Source: a virus. Taken from it: DNA of 22,970 nucleotides. Below, piece after piece: positions 3,679 through 10,473 of this stretch. The stretch is taken from IMG/VR virus record IMGVR_UViG_3300030098_002912, positions 1 through 22,970 of that record. One strand, given 5' to 3'. The notes under the pieces are model-generated. The model worked only from the letters and a program-made list of their open reading frames with translations. It did no database searches and was not told where the DNA came from. The position numbers and the translations under genes are program-made. How positions within the stretch are numbered: position 1 is the first letter of the stretch; each line of letters begins with the position of its first letter.

Positions 3679-4951
3679 TTGGAAACCAAGAGACTATCAA
3701 CTTCCACTTTGGAAGTTCTTAGAGAAAGGTGGCAAACGGGCTGTAGCAGTATGGCACCGTCGTGCTGGCAAGGATTTATGTTCCATTAACTGGTGTGCAG
3801 TATGCGCGTTAAAGCGTCCAGGACTATACTGGCATCTCTTCCCTACCTATAACCAAGGACGAAAAATAGCTTGGGACGGTATGACCAGGGACGGTCGTAA
3901 GTTCATTGACCACTTTCCAGAAGAATTAGTAGCAGCAAAAAATAATACTGAAATGAGATTAACCTTGAAGAACGGTTCAATCTATCAGGTTGTCGGTACA
4001 GATAACGTTGACAGGTTGATTGGAGCCAATCCTGTAGGTGTAATCTTTTCAGAGTACTCGGTCCAAGACCCACGGGCCTGGGATTATATCAGACCTATCC
4101 TTGCAGAAAATGAAGGTTGGGCTGTGTTTATCTATACAGCTAGGGGCCGTAATCACGGGTATGAACTGTATAGTATGGGACGTAAAAATGAGAAATGGTT
4201 TAGTCAGAGTCTGTCGATCGACGATACACGGGCTGTGACCCAAGAGGCAATTGACGATGAACGCGACGCTGGAATGCCTGAGGAGATGATCCAGCAAGAG
4301 TTCTATTGCTCATTCGACGCTCCTTTAGTCGGGTCGTACTATGGTAACCCAATGGCAAAAGCTCTGGCCGATAAGCGAATTGTTAAGGTACCGTACGATC
4401 CGCTATTGGACGTGCACACCGCCTGGGACTTAGGTATGGGAGATTCTACTAGTATTATCTTTTACCAAACTGTCGGTTCTGAGATCAGGCTTATCGATTA
4501 CTATGAAAATCAAGGGGAAGGCCTAGCTCACTATATTAAGACATTGAGAGAAAAGGACTACGTTTATGGGGAACATATAGCACCGCACGATATAAAAGTT
4601 AGGGAGATGTCAACTGGGAGGTCTCGTTTAGAATCTGCCCGAGATTTAGGAATCAAGTTCCGTGTCATTCCTAACCTTAGAATTGAAGACGGGATTGAAG
4701 CCGTAAGAACCATATTACCTAGGTGTTACTTTGACGAGGACAAATGTGCTCACCTTGTAGAAGCTTTAAGACAGTACCGTAAAGATTTTGACGAGAAGAA
4801 TAAGTGCTTTAAGGATAGACCCTTGCACGATTGGTCTTCTCACCCGGCCGATGCTATGAGGTATCTGGCCCTAGCTATTAGAGATAGACAGAATAGTAAG
4901 ATGAAGAAGCTACCTAGACAAGCAGACCAGGAGTATCAGATATTAGGATAA
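3635..4951 (+). CDS. terL: Terminase large subunit (TerL): packaging ATPase and nuclease
   Basis: 438 aa, normal length. The ATPase domain has a variant Walker A, HRRAGKD (41-47), Walker B VGVIFSE (134-140) with Glu140 as the likely catalytic base, and a TAR coupling motif (168-170). The RNase H-like nuclease domain shows acidic positions in AWDLG (Asp265), HD (Asp319) and HPADAMR (Asp406). It cuts concatemeric DNA and pumps it through the portal. No in-frame ATG exists before Walker A. The frame opens with TTG at 3635, inside terS and in a different frame. A second TTG at 3656 gives a start MKIRIPHNWKPRDYQ, which resembles the usual family N-terminus. Neither has a well-spaced RBS, so translational coupling to terS (overlap 44 or 23 nt) is likely. 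The product call is secure; the start is not. Confidence 0.95.
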   Translation: MSNSQTILKIRIPHNWKPRDYQLPLWKFLEKGGKRAVAVWHRRAGKDLCSINWCAVCALKRPGLYWHLFPTYNQGRKIAWDGMTRDGRKFIDHFPEELVAAKNNTEMRLTLKNGSIYQVVGTDNVDRLIGANPVGVIFSEYSVQDPRAWDYIRPILAENEGWAVFIYTARGRNHGYELYSMGRKNEKWFSQSLSIDDTRAVTQEAIDDERDAGMPEEMIQQEFYCSFDAPLVGSYYGNPMAKALADKRIVKVPYDPLLDVHTAWDLGMGDSTSIIFYQTVGSEIRLIDYYENQGEGLAHYIKTLREKDYVYGEHIAPHDIKVREMSTGRSRLESARDLGIKFRVIPNLRIEDGIEAVRTILPRCYFDEDKCAHLVEALRQYRKDFDEKNKCFKDRPLHDWSSHPADAMRYLALAIRDRQNSKMKKLPRQADQEYQILG

Positions 4952-4980
4952 GAGAATTTATACCCACGGACGTACCTCAA

Positions 4981-5397
4981 ATGATTGCTTTGGGAGAGAA
5001 AATGCATGCAGAGTCTAACTTTAGAGACCTAGACTTTGATAAGGAAAAGCTTAAAAATTTAGGCTGGCACGTAGTCAATGGTGAAGATCGTTACTTTGCT
5101 TGTGTAGCAGAAGATGAAAATAATTGTATATTAGGTATGTTCGTTGGGCTAATAACAGAGTATTATTTTGGTAATGACCTTATGGCATCCGATTTATTGG
5201 TATATGTCGATAAGTCTAAAAGGGGAGCCATGGCGTCCGTAAGAATGTTTAAGGAGTTTGAAAAATGGGCAAAAAGAAAAAACGCAAAAGAGGTAAGGCC
5301 GGCTACTAGTACCGGTATCGAAATTGAGAGGACCAAGAAATTGTATACACATTTAGGATATGAAGTTTCAGGTAATACCTTTAGGAAGGTGCTTTAA
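4981..5397 (+). CDS. GNAT-family N-acetyltransferase
   Basis: 138 aa from the ATG. It has the GNAT layout: a core strand (DLLVYVDKSKRG), a pyrophosphate loop of the R-G-A-M-A type at about residues 79-84, a helix (MFKEFEKWAKRK), and a C-terminal LYTHLGYEVSGNTFRKVL block. This predicts acetyl-CoA-dependent acetylation of a small molecule or a protein amine; the substrate is unknown. The open frame extends upstream and encodes REFIPTDVPQM, the expected first GNAT strand. The true start is therefore probably ATT at 4942 (AGGAG eight bases upstream, 151 aa) or ATA at 4948, which overlaps the terL stop. The ATG at 4981 has only a poor RBS and would lose the first strand. It lies between terL and portal, within the packaging genes, and overlaps the next gene by TAATG. 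Modification of a virion or host protein is conceivable. Confidence 0.85.
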   Translation: MIALGEKMHAESNFRDLDFDKEKLKNLGWHVVNGEDRYFACVAEDENNCILGMFVGLITEYYFGNDLMASDLLVYVDKSKRGAMASVRMFKEFEKWAKRKNAKEVRPATSTGIEIERTKKLYTHLGYEVSGNTFRKVL

Positions 5398-5618
5398 TGT
5401 GCGGCGGCGGAGGAGGTTATACTCCACCCCCACCACCACCTCCAGCTCCTCCACCTAAAAAGGCGGAAGTGCAAAAACCAGTTGCAGATTATGCAGCTAT
5501 TGAGCGTAAAGCAAGAGGTAGACAATCTACGTTAATGACTGCTGGTAAAGCTCAAGGTTTAGTAGGTATGGAAAATATTCAGAAAAAGAGATTAATGGGA
5601 AGTTATACTGAGACCTAA
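5397..5618 (+). CDS. Small Gly/Pro-rich phage protein next to portal (73 aa)
   Basis: Begins MCGGGGGYT, then a proline run (seven Pro, Ala, three Pro), then a helical basic part (YAAIERKARGRQSTLMTAGK). Similar proteins with a Gly-run and Pro-run start occur beside portal genes in many podoviruses. Their role is not established; a minor virion or head-completion function is likely. Cys2 would be N-terminal after Met removal, but there is no hydrophobic signal, so it is not a lipoprotein. It overlaps the GNAT gene and the portal gene by TAATG on each side, so it is tightly coupled translationally. Confidence 0.75.
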   Translation: MCGGGGGYTPPPPPPPAPPPKKAEVQKPVADYAAIERKARGRQSTLMTAGKAQGLVGMENIQKKRLMGSYTET

Positions 5619-7231
5619 TGGAAAAGAAAGTAGACCACATTATTAAGCGTATGGGTCAATTAGAATCGATGCGTACAACCTGGGAGCCACTCTGGCAGGA
5701 TTGTACTAACTTTGTCAATCCAAGACGTGGTGACTTTTCTATTGAACGAGGTAAAGGAGATCGTACACGTTATGACTTAGTGTTTGACTCTACAGCACCT
5801 TTAGCAAATGAACAGTTAGCTTCTGGTTTACATGGCTTTCTTACATCAAGTTCTGAGAATTGGTTTAGTTTACAAATTCCAGCTATGGATGATGTCTTAC
5901 CACACTCAGTAAGAAACTGGTTACAAGGTACAACTGAAACATTATTTGATGATGTATTCAATGCAGCTGGTGGTAACTTTACTACGGCAGTTCATGAATT
6001 ATACTTAGACCTTGGTTCGTACGGTACAGCAGTTATGTATGTTGAAGATAAAGCCGGTGGTCCTATAAACTTTAGAACGTACCACTTAGCAGAGTGTTTT
6101 ATTGCTGAAGATTCAGAACATAAGGTAGATACACTGTATCGTAAGTACAAACATACAGCAAGACAACTAGTACAATTATATGCAGATAGACTACCACAAA
6201 AATTTATAGAGAATTCATACAAACAACCACACCAAGAATTTACATGCATACATGCAGTCGAACCTAGAGACTCTTATGGTCCTGGTTTAAAGAGTGCAAC
6301 TGAACTACCATTTAGTAGCTGTTATGTACTAGTTGAAGAAAAGATATTATTAGCTGAATCAGGATTTAATGAATTTCCTTATATGGTCCCTCGCTGGTCC
6401 AAAACTGCTGGAGAAATATACGGAAGGTCTCCAGCAATGACTTGTTTACCAGATATTCGCATGGTAAATGAGATGACTAAAACCGTTATTAGGGCAGCTC
6501 AAAAAGCAACTGATCCACCCCTTTTAGTTCCTGATGACGGTTTTATGTTACCACTTAGAACAGTTCCAGGTGGTTTAAACTATTATCGTTCTGGTACACA
6601 AGATAAGATTGAGCCTATTGCTAATGCAGTAAGGCCAGATATTGGTTTAGACTTTATAGAAACTAGACGTGAACATATACTTAAGACTTTCCATGTTGAT
6701 TGGTTACAAATGAGACAAGACGGTCCACAAATGACCGCAACAGAAGTATTACAACGTCAAGAAGAGAAAATGAGGTTGTTAGGACCGATGGTTGGTCGTC
6801 TACAAACAGAATTCTTAGGACCTTTAATTGATAGAGTATTTGCTATCATGGCTAGAAGAAATGCTATTCCAGCAGCACCACCTGAAATACAAGGTCAGGC
6901 GCTAAAAGTAGAATATGTATCTCCTGTAGCTCGTGCTCAAAAAGCTCAGCAGATCTTTAATTTTAGCAGGTTCTTAGAACAGATGATACCGTTGGCACAA
7001 GTTAAACCTGAAATATTTGATAACTTAGATGCTGATGGTGCATTCAAATGGGCGCATGGTACGCTTGACGCACCTATCGAAACTTTGTTAGATGATGAAA
7101 GTGTTGCTATGATGAGAGAACAAAGACAGCAACAACAAGAAGCTATGGCACAAGCAGAACAAGCACAGCAACTTGCTGGAGCTGCTAAAGATGCCAATGC
7201 GGCAGGACTACTAGGTGGCGAGGAAACCTAA
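5618..7231 (+). CDS. Portal protein (T7-type head-to-tail connector)
   Basis: 537 aa, matching the usual 500-560 aa of the T7 gp8-like connector family. Typical sequence landmarks are the N-terminal RMGQLESMRTTWEPLWQDCT and NPRRGDF, LASGLHGFLTSSSENWFSL, GSYGTAVMYVE, the central WSKTAGEIYGRSPAM, and MTATEVLQRQEEKMRLLGP near the end. The C-terminus is Gln/Ala-rich helix (QRQQQQEAMAQAEQAQQ), as expected for a barrel. Twelve copies should form the ring at one capsid vertex that docks TerL and later the tail tube. It starts within the stop of the small Gly/Pro-rich gene (TAATG) and overlaps the next gene by 17 nt. Confidence 0.95.
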   Translation: MEKKVDHIIKRMGQLESMRTTWEPLWQDCTNFVNPRRGDFSIERGKGDRTRYDLVFDSTAPLANEQLASGLHGFLTSSSENWFSLQIPAMDDVLPHSVRNWLQGTTETLFDDVFNAAGGNFTTAVHELYLDLGSYGTAVMYVEDKAGGPINFRTYHLAECFIAEDSEHKVDTLYRKYKHTARQLVQLYADRLPQKFIENSYKQPHQEFTCIHAVEPRDSYGPGLKSATELPFSSCYVLVEEKILLAESGFNEFPYMVPRWSKTAGEIYGRSPAMTCLPDIRMVNEMTKTVIRAAQKATDPPLLVPDDGFMLPLRTVPGGLNYYRSGTQDKIEPIANAVRPDIGLDFIETRREHILKTFHVDWLQMRQDGPQMTATEVLQRQEEKMRLLGPMVGRLQTEFLGPLIDRVFAIMARRNAIPAAPPEIQGQALKVEYVSPVARAQKAQQIFNFSRFLEQMIPLAQVKPEIFDNLDADGAFKWAHGTLDAPIETLLDDESVAMMREQRQQQQEAMAQAEQAQQLAGAAKDANAAGLLGGEET

Positions 7232-7466
7232 ACTAAACGAATTACACGATTCTTATCGCGCCGTGTTCAACACCAAAGACGGTGAGCGCGTGCTAGAACA
7301 CCTAAGTAAGGTATGTTTCTTAGATGTAACATCCTTTACTCCAGGTGACCCACACAGTACATCTTTTAAAGAAGGACAAAGAAGTATTGTACTACAAATC
7401 CTGAAGTTCATTGAACGCGATCCGAAGGAAATATTGCGATTAGTCGCAGGAGAAACTTATGAGTGA
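7215..7466 (+). CDS. Bbp19-like phage protein
   Basis: 83 aa, GTG start overlapping the portal 3' end by 17 nt. The pattern YRAVFNTKDGERVLEHLSKVC, then a loop containing DP, then EGQRSIVLQILKFIERD, is that of the Bbp19-like family, named from Bordetella phage BPP-1. There it sits at the same place, between portal and capsid genes. The family is a small helical protein of unknown precise role, perhaps in head assembly. The 3' end overlaps the scaffold start by 8 nt, and its coding sequence carries the scaffold RBS AGGAG. Confidence 0.8.
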   Translation: MARKPKLNELHDSYRAVFNTKDGERVLEHLSKVCFLDVTSFTPGDPHSTSFKEGQRSIVLQILKFIERDPKEILRLVAGETYE

Positions 7467-8304
7467 AGAGGCAACAGGGTCCGCTGAAGCTGCTACAGAA
7501 ACAGCTGTAGAGTCATCAGTCGATACGGGGAGCTCGGTTGATTGGAAAAATGCATTACCAGATGATGTTAAAACCGATCCGAGTCTCGCTGATATTAAAG
7601 ATGTAGGAGGACTAGCAAAGTCTTATATACATGCCCAAAAAATGGTAGGTACTGATAAAATAGCTTTACCAACTGAAAATGCAACACCTGAAGAAATGAA
7701 TACTTTTTATGATCGTTTAGGACGACCTAAAGAATATGAGTTTACTAAGGCTGAACTTCCAGAAGGCATGGACTATAATGAAGACATGGAAAAACAAATG
7801 AAAACTCTTATGCATTCAGCTGGTTTAACAAATAAACAAGCTAATGACTTAAATAACGGTTATTTGAAATATATGTCTGAACAATTTACTAACCAAAAAA
7901 CTGCTGATGAAAATCAAAAAGCAGAATGGTATAAAACACTAAAAACTGATCTAGGTAAAGCATTTGATGAGCAAGTAGACCTTTCTCAACGTGCTGCTAG
8001 AGAACTTGGAGGTGACGATTTTTTAACATGGCTAGATAATACTGGTCAAGGGAATAATCCTATGTTTGTTAAAATGTTTGCAAAAGTAGGCCAGATGATG
8101 GCTGAAGCTGGAGCAGAACCTGGCAAACCTCAATCTTTTGAGATGACGCCGGACTCTGCTAGAGCGGAAATTGCACGTTTACAAAGGGACCCTAATTTCA
8201 TGGAGCAATATAATAATAAAGAGACTGACGGGCATAAAGAAGCCGTTAAGAAGTTTGGTCGTTTATTTGAGTATGCTTATCCTGATACAGAGGTGTCAAC
8301 TTAG
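7459..8304 (+). CDS. Capsid scaffolding protein
   Basis: 281 aa, acidic and mostly helical. It has an Ala/Glu/Ser/Thr-rich disordered N-terminus and the phage scaffold/capsid-assembly pattern DWKNALPDDVKTDPSLADIK, followed by LAKSYIHAQKMVG, then FYDRLGRPKEYEF, a typical set in podovirus scaffolds. The C-terminal part (SARAEIARLQRDPNFMEQY) is likely the capsid-binding helix region. It guides assembly of the capsid protein into a closed procapsid and then leaves. AGGAG is seven bases before the ATG. It precedes the capsid gene, from which it is separated by a 128-nt gap with its own promoter. Confidence 0.88.
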   Translation: MSEEATGSAEAATETAVESSVDTGSSVDWKNALPDDVKTDPSLADIKDVGGLAKSYIHAQKMVGTDKIALPTENATPEEMNTFYDRLGRPKEYEFTKAELPEGMDYNEDMEKQMKTLMHSAGLTNKQANDLNNGYLKYMSEQFTNQKTADENQKAEWYKTLKTDLGKAFDEQVDLSQRAARELGGDDFLTWLDNTGQGNNPMFVKMFAKVGQMMAEAGAEPGKPQSFEMTPDSARAEIARLQRDPNFMEQYNNKETDGHKEAVKKFGRLFEYAYPDTEVST

Positions 8305-8322
8305 ATAAATACAGGATATAAT
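8293..8322 (+). promoter_or_regulatory. Promoter candidate for the major capsid gene
   Basis: GTGTCA (8293-8298), 18-nt spacer, perfect TATAAT (8317-8322). The -35 lies in the last codons of the scaffold gene. A 12-bp perfect palindrome, TAATCCGGATTA (8319-8330), covers the -10 end and the expected start site, as an operator would. This would let capsid be made in excess of portal and scaffold. Confidence 0.5.
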
Positions 8323-8330
8323 CCGGATTA

Positions 8331-8418
8331 ACGGGTAGCTCACAGAGTCCGTAACCGAGACCCAGGTATAGGGTAGTAGTGGTCCGAAAGGGCAACCATT
8401 GCGATAAGTTTAACTTTT
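8331..8418 (+). ncRNA. Structured 5' leader of the capsid mRNA
   Basis: This stretch has at least three local hairpins. First is ACGG/CCGT enclosing CUC-ACA-GAG (8331-8353), then ACCC/GGGU around 8360-8380. Last is a GAAA-tetraloop hairpin, UGGUCC...GG(gca)ACCA (8380-8400). It is GC-richer than its flanks and noncoding in all frames. It matches no RNA class I know. A capsid-mRNA stabiliser, a processing site or an autoregulatory site are options. Confidence 0.45.
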
Positions 8419-8432
8419 GAAGGAGGACAATT

Positions 8433-9317
8433 ATGTCAGTTCAAATTACTACCGCTTTTGTGCAACAGTACAAAGCGAATGTTGAACACCTCTTGCAACA
8501 AAAAGGTTCGCGCCTACGTCCATTCGTAAGAGTCGAGTCTCAGAACGCTGAGTACGAGTTTTACGACAGAATAGGTGCTACTAACGCGCAAGAAGTGACT
8601 GGTCGCCATCAAGATACTCCACTTATCACAGTACCACACGATAGAAGACGTGTCTCACTACGTGACTTTGATTGGGCGGAATTGATTGATAGAACCGACC
8701 GAATCAGATTGTTAATCGATCCAACTTCTCCATATGCTCAAAACGCAGGTTTTGCATTAGGTAGAAAAATGGATGAGATTATAATCGCAGGTGCTTTTGG
8801 AACAGTTTACACTGGTAAAACTGGAGCTACATCTGTTACTTTCCCAGCTTCACAACAAATTGCTGTGAACTATGTTGAAAGTGGCGGTGCTACAAACTCT
8901 GGTTTAACTATTGGTAAACTTAGAAGAGCAAAACAAATATTAGACCAAAACGAAACAGATCCATCAGATCCTCGTTACATCATTTGTACAGCAAAACAAA
9001 TTAATGACTTGCTACAAACAACTGAAGTAACTAGTGCTGATTTTAACTCTATTAAAGCTTTGGTACAAGGTGACGTTAATTCGTTCATGGGCTTTGAGTT
9101 CGTTAGAACTGAGCTCGTCGAAACAGATGCTAGCTCTTATAGAAGAGTTATTTGCTACTCAAAATCTGGACTATTGCTTGCAGTAGGTGCAGATATAAAT
9201 GTAGACATCGGTCCTAGACGCGATAAACGTAATTCAACTCAAGTTTACTGTTCAGCTTCATTCGGTACAGTCCGTATGGAAGAAGAAAAAGTACTTGAAA
9301 TTAAATGTGCAGAATAG
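8433..9317 (+). CDS. Major capsid protein
   Basis: 294 aa. It belongs by eye to the podovirus capsid family with BPP-1-like members. Supporting segments are the N-terminal TTAFVQQYKANVEHLLQQKG, RVESQNAEYEFYDRIG, the RHQDTPLITVPHDRRRV and DFDWAELIDRTD segments, and the closing FGTVRMEEEKVLEIKCAE. An HK97-type fold is expected; BPP-1 capsid protein has a permuted version of that fold. Hundreds of copies form the icosahedral head. It has the best RBS in the window (AGGAGG, seven bases upstream of ATG), its own promoter candidate and structured leader. These fit the very high expression expected of a capsid gene. Confidence 0.9.
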   Translation: MSVQITTAFVQQYKANVEHLLQQKGSRLRPFVRVESQNAEYEFYDRIGATNAQEVTGRHQDTPLITVPHDRRRVSLRDFDWAELIDRTDRIRLLIDPTSPYAQNAGFALGRKMDEIIIAGAFGTVYTGKTGATSVTFPASQQIAVNYVESGGATNSGLTIGKLRRAKQILDQNETDPSDPRYIICTAKQINDLLQTTEVTSADFNSIKALVQGDVNSFMGFEFVRTELVETDASSYRRVICYSKSGLLLAVGADINVDIGPRRDKRNSTQVYCSASFGTVRMEEEKVLEIKCAE

Positions 9318-9327
9318 GAGGTAGACA

Positions 9328-9825
9328 ATGGCTGTAACAACTCAGAAATCAACAGAGTATACTAATAGCACTGCAGATCCTATTACTACTCAAGCAAGAC
9401 CGGATGAAATGCATGGGAGATTAAGAATTATGTTCTTTACTCATGACCAAGACGGTGCTGGAGACGCAACTTCTAGTGTAGCTTTAGGTAAGCTACCAGC
9501 TGGACGTGTGCGTGTCTTGACTTCTCTATCAAGAGTATATTGTAATTGGACTACAAGTTCAGCTACATTAGACCTTGGTTTTGATGCTTATACTAATGCG
9601 GATGGAACTGCAGTAACTGCAGACCCTGACGGTTTAATTGACGGTTTATCTGTTGATACTGTTGGGTACTTCACATTAGAAGGAGCGCTAGCTGGCCTTA
9701 AAGCTACTGGCGGTACTTATACGTTTGACAGTAAAGACGGTGTTGTGATTAGAGCAACATCACAAGATACTGCAATCGCATCAGGTGATGACCTTGTAGG
9801 TTATCTAATCTATGTTATAGATTAA
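9328..9825 (+). CDS. Probable capsid cement/decoration protein
   Basis: 165 aa, ten nt after the capsid gene with its own AGGAGG. The product is beta-rich and acidic, with no helices of note and no cysteine pair. Examples are HGRLRIMFFTHDQDGAGDAT, LDLGFDAYTNADGT and GVVIRATSQDTAIASGDDLVGYLIYVID. In BPP-1 the gene after the capsid gene encodes the cement protein Bbp16, a beta-sandwich that clamps capsid subunits. Size, composition and position agree, but I see no diagnostic motif, so this rests on context. A stem-loop follows the stop. Confidence 0.65.
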   Translation: MAVTTQKSTEYTNSTADPITTQARPDEMHGRLRIMFFTHDQDGAGDATSSVALGKLPAGRVRVLTSLSRVYCNWTTSSATLDLGFDAYTNADGTAVTADPDGLIDGLSVDTVGYFTLEGALAGLKATGGTYTFDSKDGVVIRATSQDTAIASGDDLVGYLIYVID

Positions 9826-9833
9826 TATAAATA

Positions 9834-9853
9834 GGGGAGCCTTCGGGCTCCCC
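9834..9853 (+). terminator. Very stable UUCG stem-loop after the capsid cassette
   Basis: GGGGAGCC-TTCG-GGCTCCCC: a perfect 8-bp GC stem closed by a cUUCGg tetraloop, 9 nt after the cement-like gene stop. No U-run follows (next bases GCTTGGAGG, the RBS of the next gene). It probably reduces transcription into the tail genes or protects the upstream 3' end, as T7 Tphi does after its capsid gene. Confidence 0.75.
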
Positions 9854-9866
9854 GCTTGGAGGTAAA

Positions 9867-10472
9867 ATGGCAACAGCATCAGCAGACATTAATATCGTAA
9901 ACAGAGCTTTAACTTTGTTAGGTGTTAATACAATTACTGCTTTAACTGATTCAGATAAGGCAGCTTCTACAGCTTCTGTATTATGGGATGATACAAGAGC
10001 CGCAGTTTTTAGGGCACATCCTTGGAACTGCTTAACAAAAAGAGTAGCATTATCAAAAGACTCATCATCACCAGCTTATGGTTATGATAACAGATTTCAA
10101 TTACCAGCAGACTTTTTAAGACTTATACAATTAGAAAATGCTACGGATAACTATCAGATCGAAAACGATTTTATTCTATATGACGGAGATACACTTAACG
10201 TACAATATCTAGCCCTAGTTACTGATGTAACTAAGTATGATACACTATTGATTGACGCACTTGCTGCTAGGTTAGCGGCTGAATTAGCTCAACCACTACT
10301 ACAAAGTTCTACAGCAATGGACCAAATGTGGAAAATGTATGAAATGAAACTTAAAGAAGCTAGATACGTTGATGCTCAAGAAAACTGTCAAGATGTAGTC
10401 GATGCAGATTACTGGATAGATTCAAGAGGTGGTTTATTACGTCCTAATATAGAAACACCGCCAAGGAGTTAG
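9867..10472 (+). CDS. Tail tubular protein A (gp11/gp4-like)
   Basis: 201 aa, the standard length. The family pattern is clear: INIVNRALTLLGVNTITALTD, AASTASVLWDDTRAAVFRAHPWNC, FQLPADFLRLIQLEN, LNVQYLA and LIDALAARLAAELAQPLLQS, then a C-terminal helix (MWKMYEMKLKEARYVD). These head-completion proteins attach below the portal and connect it to the nozzle proteins. GGAGG lies six bases before the ATG, directly after the UUCG stem-loop. The next gene starts one base after the stop. Confidence 0.92.
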   Translation: MATASADINIVNRALTLLGVNTITALTDSDKAASTASVLWDDTRAAVFRAHPWNCLTKRVALSKDSSSPAYGYDNRFQLPADFLRLIQLENATDNYQIENDFILYDGDTLNVQYLALVTDVTKYDTLLIDALAARLAAELAQPLLQSSTAMDQMWKMYEMKLKEARYVDAQENCQDVVDADYWIDSRGGLLRPNIETPPRS

Positions 10473-10473
10473 A

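Noticed and set aside
5397-5430. Lipoprotein signal at MCGGGGG
   Set aside because: There is no hydrophobic stretch before the Cys, so no lipobox.
8331-8418. Hammerhead or twister ribozyme in the capsid leader
   Set aside because: The CUGANGA core is absent; the GAAA is only a tetraloop, and no twister core pattern fits.
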